From positions 8,149,710-8,213,709 of the forward strand of contig CP136062.1 of the NCBI GenBank assembly GCA_032622095.1: a stretch of 64,000 nucleotides of DNA, written 5' to 3'. The notes beneath the pieces are model-generated. The model did no database searches, had not been told where the DNA came from, and saw only the letters and a list, made by a program, of their open reading frames with translations. The position numbers and the translations under genes are program-made. This stretch comes from Siphonodentalium dalli. Its lineage: Eukaryota > Mollusca > Scaphopoda > Gadilida > Siphonodentaliidae. Shown here piece by piece: positions 1 through 10,200 of this stretch. The stretch's first letter is position 1. Every line of letters begins with the position of its first letter.

Positions 1-199
1 ATAGTTACAGAGTCGATCTAGGTTATTTGGTTGGCTGCCGTTCTTCAACATTGACCTATTTTGGTCCCATTGTTCTGTTACCTGTGATCTTCAAGCTTGT
101 ATTGGTAAATCGTCATAGTTTAACCTATATTTGCTATATGCACAGTGCGCTAAAGTCAGAATATATCGCACAATTTGCTTGGCTTGCCTCGCCACTGGT

Positions 200-640
200 C
201 ATTTAAAATATATTTAGAATCGTTCAACGAACCGGTCAGCACCAATTTAATGTTCAGAGAGACTGTTCCACTTGTTTGTATTTCTGATTGTAAAGTCGTT
301 CTTGCATAACGTGTTGCTATATCCTTTCTTCCTAAAATTCTTATGACGACTTTTGTTTTGCTTCCTCCAGTATACTTGTATCTTGTTCAGTTTAACTTTA
401 CCGGTCTTGTGCATCATGTTGTACATTTGTATCATGTCAGTTATCTCTCTCTTCGATTTTCTAATGTGTGTGTTCCTAGATCTTTAAGCATTCCTTCTAA
501 ATCTTTATTATCGATTCCTGTCAACATTTTAGTTGATCTTCTCTGTACTCTTTCTACTATTGTTCGTATATTGTTACTATATAAACGTATCATATTCCAG
601 CTTGAGACTGGTAAACGTTATGTACAATGTGGCAAACATC
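200..640 (-). mobile_element. LINE ORF2 C-terminal fragment (decayed)
   Basis: The minus strand reads as the C-terminal end of a non-LTR retrotransposon polymerase. A segment with VERVQRRSTKML followed by LEGMLKDLGTHTLENRRER resembles the post-RT region of CR1/Jockey-type LINEs. It runs, across a frame break near 436, into a 62-codon stretch with IRNTNKWNSL, the family's usual 'R..N.WNSLP' ending. At least one frameshift and stops upstream show that it is dead. The 5' part of the element, including the catalytic RT motifs, is absent. The assignment rests on recalled family patterns; the clade is uncertain. Confidence 0.65.
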
Positions 641-861
641 TGTGTGTCCATATATATGAATGATCATTTTCGAGATACATGTTTATCACATAATTTGGCC
701 ATAAAAGCAGTTTCATAATTATCGGTAATAGACACGTTTAATATCAGCGCGTGCGATGACGTCACGGCGTTCTTCAAATAACTTGCGATCGCTGTAGTTT
801 ATGATTGTTGTTTTCGATGAATATTTCGCGTTGCTTCGGGTTTATTTGATCATGTGATAAA

Positions 862-1009
862 AGGTATCTCACACTCGTCCTATTTTATACGTAATTTATC
901 AACCTCGTCCTCTAAATTATATTTGAGCCTCGGTAAACCTCGGCTCAAATCGAATTTAGTGAACTCGGTTGATAAATTCCGTATAAAATAGAAACTCATG
1001 TGAGATCCT
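862..1009. repeat. Fold-back (MITE-like) inverted repeat
   Basis: Two arms of about 70 bases pair with each other around a short centre near 934-937. The left arm begins AGGTATCTCACACTCG and the right arm, read in reverse complement, begins AGGATCTCACATGAG. Both then share TATTTTATACG and a TTTATCAACC block. There is no coding capacity. This is the structure of a non-autonomous fold-back element or MITE. No target duplication was identified. Confidence 0.7.
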
Positions 1010-1214
1010 CTATTTATAATTGGCCATGTTCACAGTTTTTGCGCTGTGTTTGTCAAACTTCATTCTGTTGCCAAAATGTCCTATATATTTTTCTTCCGTT
1101 GTATCTTCTCCGTTGTTGTGTTTATCTCCCTCTCGGGATGTGTAGGTTGTACCTGCACTGGCTTGTTGTCGAATGTGCGTCACTTTGCATTGTGCAGAGT
1201 TCAATCTTAAAGTC

Positions 1215-1522
1215 GGGGCATCGGTGGCTCAATCGGTTAGGGGTACAACTCCAAGCCGTTTCGCCTTCCATCGCTGGCGATAAGGGTTCAAATCCACATG
1301 TTTCCATCGTGGACTTTGTAACTCGAAATCGTTATCTGGGAAAGTTGTTAGCCACTTGCCGACGGCCGGTGGTTTGCCGCACATGGTCGACGAGTTTATC
1401 GGTCATTGAAATCACTGTTATATTAGCCGTAAGTGTGCGGATTTCCTCCACCATTAAAACTGGCAATGTCGTGATATGGCCTTAGTGGCTAAAGCGACAT
1501 AAAACCCCAATCAATCAATCAA
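1215..1522 (+). mobile_element. tRNA-derived SINE with LINE-like tail
   Basis: The head resembles a tRNA: a box-A-like TGGCTCAATCGG at 1225-1236 and a box B GGTTCAAATCC at 1285-1295, the internal RNA polymerase III promoter. The central part has a 'TTTCCTCCACCATTAAAACTGGC' type block, reminiscent of the conserved domain of molluscan Meta-type SINEs (recalled, not searched). The tail ends TAGTGGCTAAAGCGAC followed by an (AATC)n run. The 14-base sequence TCAATCTTAAAGTC flanks it on both sides (1201-1214 and 1523-1536) as a perfect target-site duplication. The same tail occurs at 23545-23560 at the end of a LINE. This is not a functional tRNA gene. Confidence 0.82.
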
Positions 1523-1536
1523 TCAATCTTAAAGTC

Positions 1537-2171
1537 CACTTATTCGATCACTTTGACAGTCTATATACATCTTCTTGAAGTAATTGTTAGTTATCGTGTG
1601 TCTTCATGGTTCCATATATGTTTGTATCATCCGCACATATCTTAATTGGACTTGTTATCCCTTCGTTACTGAATATTAGAAACAAAATCGGCCTGAGTAA
1701 TAATTCCTGTGGTGTGCCACTTCCCGACCTTTGACAACTTAGCGAAAGTAGTCTCTGCATGTGACTGAGTTACTGCCCCCTCTGTTGTTCTTCAATTTTC
1801 GTCTGCTTTCCCCAAAAAATTAAACTCTAGATAAGCATGGTAAATATAGATATAACGTGCGATTATTTCGATACCGTATATAATCACATTTCTAGGGAGC
1901 GTAGAAGGTCATACTTCATCTGCTTTTAATATTAACCCTCCATCAACTGTCTCATAAGTTATTACATTAACCACTGCTATCAATAGCACTCGAAGTACAG
2001 TGCTGATATTACTGTTCATGCCTCCTGATAAGTTCTGCGATTTCTCCTAGCTGCACTTAAGAAGGATGGATCCGAGTATGAGACGAGTTCCCTCCGAAGT
2101 CTGATGTCCTCATTAGCCACATATCTGCGACTGATCGATGATTACCAGTTTGCCATCATCATCATCATCTT
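1537..2171. other. No recognisable feature
   Basis: This is AT-rich sequence without a convincing ORF. The only local structure is a short (ATC)n run at about 2155-2170, next to the Crypton-like fragment. Confidence 0.5.
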
Positions 2172-2768
2172 TTGATCATCAACGATTATTACCAGTTTAC
2201 CAGATGCAGGGAGACGCTCGAAAGCAAACAGAAGCAGCTCAAGGCAATGGGTAAAGGGAATAAGAGCAAAGCAGCAGACCCAATATCGAATGCTGATTTC
2301 GATAGATTACACGAAGTAAAGGTTCTCGGTTCTCACACTCCAACCTCGCCGATAAACTCAATGTGCACACAATACTTCGGCATCAGAACTGGGACGCAGA
2401 CACATTCTCTAAAGTTGGGCGACATTTACATTATGGAAGATGGCAGCGGACATTATGCAATTTACACACATGAGCGTTAAACTAAAACAAGAATATGTGA
2501 AAACCCTACTGATGCGAGCATGATAAAGCCCAGGGCATATTCTACTGGTAGTCGTCTTCGAAATCCAGTCATGCGTTATGCGTTGTATTTAATAAAAGAA
2601 CCCTGGCCACATTAAGAAACTATATAGTCCCTTCTTTTGTTGTAATAAAGAACTCACCCGTAAATATGTTGGAAACTTTGAACGACGAGGGAGTTTCTGC
2701 ACATCAGATCAATCAAATCTGCGGACATCGCAACGTCAACAGCTTGCTCAATTATTTTCGAAAATAAA
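2172..2768 (+). pseudogene. Crypton-like tyrosine recombinase remnant
   Basis: The reading frame carries a DUF3504/KIAA1958-like tyrosine recombinase pattern: a basic lead with KGNKSKAADP, then FGIRTGTQTHSLKLGDI, which keeps the first catalytic arginine in its usual 'G.R....H..L..GD' setting. After a stop near 2480 the same frame continues with TKTR..ENPTD and RLRNPV. A second frame gives LNDEGVSAHQINQICGHRNV and LLNYF, the distal histidine region and the likely catalytic tyrosine. The expected NHSARK segment reads NSPVN, so the HxxR catalytic residues are lost. With stops and frame breaks this is a dead Crypton-family DNA transposon copy. Confidence 0.65.
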
Positions 2769-4084
2769 CCAGTGACAGAGCAAGCATATTTCGTCCTTAT
2801 TTTCTCGAGCCGACACTTCTGAGCTTACATGTGTTGATGATTCTCGCTACACTTCACATGATGATTCGGAAATTCACACGCACAATCTATTTCGGAATCT
2901 ATCTTGGTATCCAGGCCCGCTGAAGTAATTAGTGAAGTTTCGAGTATTAATGTTTGTCAGTTGGAAAGGTCACATCCCTGAACCGCTTCAATATATGTTT
3001 TAGTGTTAACGATTATAGTGGCTTGCCCAGCGTGTCCACGGTGGACCTGATCTCATTTTCCTCCATTTTCCAAGGAATACTTTCAAGGGTCCAATCAATG
3101 TTTACATGTATTCTTCACAAAGTAACCAAGAGAATCCGCATTTCAAAATGTATGATTCGCACGGAAACTCAGACCAGTTGGATTAACGCCAAAACAATCA
3201 TTGAAAGTAATTTGTTGACAGTTCTAAAAAAGTTTCTAAATTCGACAGGAAGTGTAAATTAGTTATCTGTTCTGTTATGTTTAAAACTAGAATGGCAAGC
3301 ATGACCGAAACGAATCTGACTTGTTTAGACTAAAATAGTGTTATTATCTTGTGACTAGAATGTCATAATATTATTATTTGTGATATTACATTGGTATCCG
3401 TCGGTGATTATTTATCGCTTTTAGTGATAATTTGTGGGAACAATTCTCATAAGGGGACGACTAATTTCTCGCCATTTGAAAGTGGTTCGTTGGCTATTAG
3501 CTTGGAACAACAAATTGTCAATTATCAACTGAAGTTGTTTGTACGCTTTGTGATAAATTATATGGCATAAGTTAAAGAATATTATTAAATTAAAAACAGT
3601 TGTCGATATAGTTGAAACATACACACCTATGGTATTTGTATGCATCACATATTATTTCATTCGTGACTAGCAGTGGAAATAATTATGGTATTCACTCATA
3701 AACCACAGGTGACCTCTGTGTAACAAATTATAAATGTTGGCCCTCCTCCCATTATTTTCATTTCGTTGTAGTGCCACACCGAACGTACAAGTGTTCGACT
3801 AAATGAATGGTGCTATATAGTAATTGGCATACCCCTGTAGCGAGCAACGCATGTGAAAACGCTGCAGTTGCATACGGACAGAAATACCCCATGTATTATA
3901 TCCAATAAGATAATGACAATTATTTAAATGGCTGTCCATAATTAAATGGTTACATTGAACTGCAAAACCAGTTTCTTGTTGATATAGAATCAATACCATT
4001 GTTATATTTCCCTACCCAGATTCGAAAAAGAAAATCGTCACAATGTGTTAGTTGTCCGTCTGTCTGTTCACGCTAGTAGCACAC
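2769..4084. other. No recognisable gene
   Basis: AT-rich DNA. Short open frames here (for example 2954-3262 plus and 3421-3648 minus) have biased, low-complexity composition and no family resemblance or splice-site support, so none is called. Part of it may be the 3' portion of the Crypton-like element. Confidence 0.45.
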
Positions 4085-6097
4085 AATCGTGCAACGATCG
4101 AATTCACGGCTTTCTTCAAACATTACCTTTTGTGAATTTCAACCTGTCCATGAAGCTGATGTTGAGAAGATTTTGAATAAAATGAAGAGCAAGTCATGCA
4201 CATTGGATCCGATACCTACACGATTCCTGAAATCGGACAACGTCAAACAACACATTTCTAGTTTTTACTTGAATTATTTCTAACTCTTTATCTACTGGAG
4301 AAGTTCCGGAAAACATGAAACCAGCGATCGTAACACCCATCATTAAGAAAGCCTCTCTGGATACTGACATTCTGAAAAACTACAGACCGGTGTCCAACCT
4401 ATCATTTCTGTCAAAATTGCTGGAGAAAATTGTTAGTCTGCAGCTATTAGAACATGTTAAGACGCATAATTTGTTTGATTCCAGGCAATCTGCATACAGA
4501 AGTAATCATTCTCGAGAGACTGCGCTTGTTAAGTTTAAAAATGACATCGATTTATCTTTAGACCAAGGAAAGTGTGTGTTATTACTTATGCTTGATCTTA
4601 GTGCGGCTTTCGACACTTGTGATCACACCATCGTGTTGGGCCGACTTAGTGACCATATAGGTCTACACGGTACGGCGTTGCACTGGTTTTCTTCTTATCT
4701 GATAAATCGAAAGCAAAGGGTCGTGATTGGAGAGTCATTCTCAAGGGAAGTCAGCCTAGATATCGGAGTGCCTCAGGGATCTATATTAGGACCGCTCTTA
4801 TTCCTCATTTACACCTTGCCACCTGGACGGATTCTCGAAGGTCATTCGGTTAAATACCATCTGTATGCTGATGACACTCAAATATATGTAGAATTTTCTA
4901 GAAATGATCCGAATGGCTATAACAACGCGATAAATTGTCTGGAAGAATGTTTCTGTAAAGTAAAATCTTGGATGCAGAATAACAAACTTAAACTTAATGA
5001 CGACAAGTCCGAGTTCATGGTAATTCCCTCCAAATATTCCATCAAAGAACTATCGCTCTCTGTGGGTAAAAACACAGAGCCAGAGTTTGAAATTCAGCTG
5101 GGCGACAGCGTTATTCCACGTGTAGTGAACTTCGGAACCTTGGTGCGCACTTTGATTCTACCATGTGTCTTGACAAAATGGTATCTGACATACTGCGAAC
5201 ATGTTACTACCACCTTAGATGCCTGCGCAGAGTTCGATGTCACCTGAGCAAAAAAGCTATGAAACGCGCAGTCTTATCGCTTGTCATGTCACGTGTTGAT
5301 AGTCTGAATTATCTGCTGACAAATATCACCAAGGAGAATATGCACCGGATTGATGTCTTAATTAACAACTGTGCAAGAATTATCGACAATAAAAGCAAAT
5401 ACGACCATATAACCAAGACGTTGATTAGTGAACATATAATGACTTTTCAGTTTAGAATGGAATACAAATGTGCGGTCACAGTATTCAAATCGCTAAATCA
5501 TACGGTTCCTGTGTACATTTCTGACATGTTTGTTCTGAAAAGCGGGGGTGTGACACGATCATGTACCAGTGGGAAAGATATCCACAGAGCGACCAGGAAG
5601 CCTAACATCAACTACGGAATTAGGTGCTTCCAAGAGACTTCCATCAACAACTGGAATAGACTTCCAATGGACATCCGGAATTGTGCTACTTTCCCCAAAT
5701 TCAAGTCAAAACTTAAGACTCACTTGTTCGAGATATGCTTCAATCTGCCAAAAAAAGGTGTTCTTCGATAGCTGTTTACCAGAGTCTGTTATGTGCGTGT
5801 GAGTCTAGACCGTTTAACCCATATATTAACTTTTATTTTCACCATATCATTTTAGCTGTGATTCAATCGTATATCTTCGTGTATTTTAAATGGTCTAGCT
5901 GTTAGTATTGCCTCACTGCGGTTGATTATTAGGTTAAGTTGGTATTATCTAGTTAGGTTGTTTGTATATAATTTTATCCATTTGTGCATTATTATTTTAG
6001 GATGTGTGCCATGTTTGTATTGTAAGCGCATTGAAACTAATTTATTGTATAATGCGTTCTAAATGTATCTATAATGATAATAATAATAATAATAATC
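4085..6097 (+). mobile_element. CR1-like LINE, ORF2 3' half, decayed
   Basis: The frame opens with a pre-RT segment (EADVEKILNKMKSKSCTLDP), shifts frame near 4283, then continues as a clear reverse transcriptase: KNYRPVSNLSFLSKLLEK, MLDLSAAFDT, GVPQGSILGP and YADDTQIYV (YADD near 4864). It shifts again near 5130-5160 and finishes with the post-RT domain (LSLVMSRVDSLNYLLTN, WNRLPMDIRN) typical of CR1-clade elements. The 3' UTR contains 'GTAAGCGCATTGAAACTA' and ends in (AAT)n at 6078-6096, as these elements do. The endonuclease half is missing (5' truncation). At least two frameshifts make it non-functional. Confidence 0.82.
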
Positions 6098-7072
6098 GTC
6101 TGGCAAATATTGTCACGACATTCCTCATATCTGGCTATCAAATTTCAAACGTTTGGGTGATAGACTTTGAAATTACAGAATTTGTGCCTTCAATTGTGCT
6201 ATCGCTTAATTATTAGAGCTGTGAAATGCATGTGTTAATCAAATGAATTATGTGTTAACTGAAATGCCATGATTGCTGACCCAACAATATGTTGTCGCAT
6301 GATTTCTTCAGAAAGCTCAGATTCCCATGCAAATCGGAGGAGCAAAAGGTACAATGTTACAAGAATTCCCAATTGTGACCTGTTGTGGTATTGGAATTAA
6401 TTGAAATGTATCCGTTATAAAGTTTGTGTATTTATTTTGATATACATGTGTTTTATTTATTTTTCAAACGTTGGTCATGCTTATTTCTAGAAAACGAATT
6501 GTCATAATATTTACAAACAATGATAATAATTTTACCTAGCCAACATACCATTTACATGCAATGAGTGTTCAGTTATGTTGGCTTTCGTTCATGGGCGCCA
6601 ACTGCTTTCTAATAATTTCGCGTTCCGCGTGTATCATGTTTCGCTGATTCTTGTAATAGATGGGCAATTGGCGTTTTATTTATAGAAATGGGAATGTTTT
6701 GACCGATTAAAAGTCGAACTGCAATCCGGAGGTCGAGTCCGGTAAACGGTGTGTTGGGAATAATTCTGGTGAGATGCATGAGAAACCTTCAGAGATAAGC
6801 CGTATATAGTTGTTGTAATAATTTGAAGGATTTGTGGAAATATGGAAATATTAGTTGGCCATTCGTGAAACCAATATGTTTTATTTTCTATAATTACAAT
6901 CATAGGTAAATAATATATGATCTTGAGCGCGTTACCATTTCTGACATTGATTTTCTTGTCACTTATAATTCTCAGATCTGCAAAGATATCTCCACTCAAA
7001 ATAGATCACGTGACATCCAACCTAACTCAATATGACATTTAAGCTCATACCACATTGTGTTAGTTAACTTAC
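6098..7072. other. Putative intron 5 sequence, no exon found
   Basis: On the minus strand this lies directly downstream of the splice donor of exon 5 of the DUF1647-like gene. I looked for the family's next conserved segments (a 'PW..CAL...C..P' block and an 'HRFDQS' block) and found neither here nor further left, so the remaining exons probably lie outside the window. Confidence 0.45.
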
Positions 7073-7298
7073 CTGCTTGGAGTTCACGTTTCCCAGCGAA
7101 CGCGCATGGTTGTTCATCTAGAAAATCGAACAGAAACTTTCCTGACCGCTGCGTGAGTATTCCGTAACCGGTGTTGAACAGAATCCCACGCGTCTTTGCG
7201 GCGCCGAATAGTTTCGTATTATACTCGTCAACAGGCACCTTTTTAAATCGTATGGATGAGTCCGCCCAGATCATGAAATGATGCTCCATTAACGATTT
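7073..7298 (-). CDS. DUF1647-like gene, exon 5
   Basis: This 226-base exon has an acceptor TTATTTTATAG and a donor GCAG|GTAAGT. It encodes residues 255-329 and starts in phase 0, as exon 4 requires. It holds the conserved WADSSIRF block, the centre of the domain where relatives read 'W.D(T/S)S(I/V)RF', followed by a segment ending EQPCAFAGKRELQA, where relatives have a similar 'PC.F....E.QA' run. The open frame continues past the donor, but the sequence after it loses family resemblance, so I end the exon at the strong GTAAGT. The next exon must begin with two bases completing the split codon. Confidence 0.85.
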
Positions 7299-10200
7299 CT
7301 ATAAAATAAGAACGTTTATAAGATTTAACGATTTACATAAAATAAAACAAATTTTCGAGTCACCTACTTTCTCCAACACGAAATGGTCCTTTTTTGAAAC
7401 ACGAACCCTTTCAACTGGCACATTAAAATCAACATGCACTTAAGCACCATGACATAAACATATATCCCTTTCTTGACGGGAGTTGCGTTGGTGCATTAAA
7501 GACCCTGTGTCAATGCATTCTAGTATATATTCTTTTATATATTTTATCACTTTTCTTACATTCTCTAACAATTTATATATATATTTTGTAATTTGTTCTT
7601 GGAAAACATCAGATAACTTGAACAATAACTTGGATGTCTATGTGAGACTTTGTGTTATACAATATGCGGATGACACGGTTCTGCTATAGCCGAAACACCA
7701 GTGAAACGTCAGAATGCTCTCAATGTTTTTCAAAGATATTCCCAAAAATGGATACTGACAGTTAATGTCGAAAATACTAACACTATGCTGATTTCAAAAC
7801 GCAGTCTACCGAAAGGTAGGGAATTATGTTATGACGTCATAGAAATTGAATATGTGAAGTACTTTAACAACCTTGGAATCATACACATTAAATCGAGCTC
7901 ATTCTCTTTGGCTAAAATACTCAATGGGATAAGGCCATGTACTCGATAGTATCAAAGTATAGAAAGCACTGTCTCTCAGTTAAAATATACTACCTATATA
8001 CGAGCGCCCGTGGCGCATAAGATACTATGGGTGGCGGGATGGGGTGGTGGGTGGGCGACACGTGGTACCGTTAGTGGCATCATGTGGAGCAGTGTTTAGT
8101 CACCTGTTCTCTTTAAACTGAAGCGAAGTTCAATTTAATCCATGGAGTTCGTTCGTACATGATCCAATGTTTTCTGCATATGGTTGGTCATAGGCCTGAG
8201 CTTTCCTGTGGTTATAGTGAAACTTTTCCGCGAATGCAGTTTAGGCGAGTACAGGGGAGTGTCGTTAAAACGAGTAAAACATATACATTGAAAAATAATT
8301 AAATTCAAAACAAGCGCGCCACTTTACAAAATGCGCGCTCTTGTTAAATTTTAACATTTTGTAATTTATATGTTTACTCGTGTCAGCGACACGCCCCTGC
8401 ACATGGGGCGACACGAATCATGTTCATGTGTAGTTTACCGTGAATGCAGTGTAGTGACATGAAACCTTTTGAATTTCCATCTTCGATGAAATGAGCTTCC
8501 AGCGAGGTTATATATGCTTTATTCTCTGATCCGTACACACATTACAGGATATTGAGAACAATAGTGTATATACACAATAATGAAAGAAGGGAGGTAATTG
8601 TATAAGATACTATGGGTGGCGGGATGGGGTGGTGGGCGGGTACTACACTACATATATACGAGCGCCTGCGGCGCATAAGATACTATGGGTGGCGGGATGG
8701 GATGGTGGGTGGGTACTACCTATATACGAGCGCCTGCGGCGCATAAGATACTATGGGTGGCGGGATGGGGTGGTGGGTGGGTACTACATATATACGAGCG
8801 CCTGCGGCGCATAAGATACTATGGTGGCGGGATGGGATGGTGGGTGGGTACTACCTATATACGAGCGCCTGCGGCGCATAAGATACTATGGGTGGCGGGA
8901 TTGTATGGTTGGTGGGTACAACATATATACGAGCGCCTGTGGCGCATAAGATACTATGGGTGGCGGGATGGGATGGTGGGTGGGTACTACCTATATACAG
9001 CGGATTCAGGTTATGGTACCGATTGCAAACTCTGGGACCATCCCACCATATGACTATGTTTATCAGTCTCATCTTTAACTTACCCTTAGTAAAATTGCCT
9101 TCCAGCTGTAGAATCTGAGTTTCTTGACGAACAGGGGATATGGCTTGGGTGCGTCTCTTCTTATCTCGCACCGAGGACAAGATACTATGAGTGGCGGGTT
9201 CGGGTGGTGGGTGGTCACTACCTATATACGAGCGCCTGCGGCTCATAAGATACTATGGGTGGCGGGATGGGATGGTGGGTGGGTACTACCTATATACGAG
9301 CGCCTGCTGCGCATAATATACTATGGATGGCGGGATGGGGTGGTGGGTGCTTACTGCCTAAATACGAGCGCCTGCGGCGCAAAAGATACTATGGGTGGCG
9401 GGATGGGGTGGTGGGTGGGTACTACCTATATACGAGCGCCTGCGGCGCATAAGATACTATGGGTGGCGGGATGGGATGGTGGGTTGGTACTACATATATA
9501 CGAGCGCCTGCGGCGCATAATATACTATGAGTGGCGGGCTGGGGTGATGGGTGGGTACTACCTAAATACGAGCGCCTGCGGCGCATAAGATACTATCGGT
9601 TGCGGGATGGGATGGTGGTGGGTACTACCTATATACGAGCGCCTGCTGCGCATAAGATACTATGGGTGGCGGGATGGGGTGGTGGGCGGGTACTACCTAT
9701 ATACGAGCGCCTGCTGCGCATAATATACTATGGGTGGCGGGATGGGATGGTGGGTGGGTACTACCTATATACGAGCGCCTGCGGCGCATAAGATACTATG
9801 GGTGGCGGGATGGGGTGGTGGGTGGGTACTACATATATACGAGCGCCTGCGGCGCATAAGATACTATGGGTGGCGGGATGGGATGGTGGGTGGGTACTAC
9901 CTATATACGAGCGCCTGCGGCGCATACGATACTATGGGTGGCGGGATTGTATGGTTGGTGGGTACAACATATATACGAGCGCCTGTGGCGCATAAGATAC
10001 TATGGGTGGCGGGATGGGATGGTGGGTGGGTACTACCTATATACAGCGGATTCAGGTTATGGTACCGATTGCAAACTCTGGGACCATCCCACCATATGAC
10101 TATGTTTATCAGTCTCATCTTTAACTTACCCTTAGTAAAATTGCCTTCCAGCTGTAGAATCTGAGTTTCTTGACGAACAGGGGATATGGCTTGGGTGCGT

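Noticed and set aside
1215-1295. A tRNA gene
   Set aside because: A and B boxes are present, but the acceptor stem and cloverleaf are not. The sequence continues into a SINE body and tail with a target-site duplication.
1000-1485. 161-codon plus frame
   Set aside because: It runs from the fold-back element into the SINE; its composition and boundaries are explained by those repeats.
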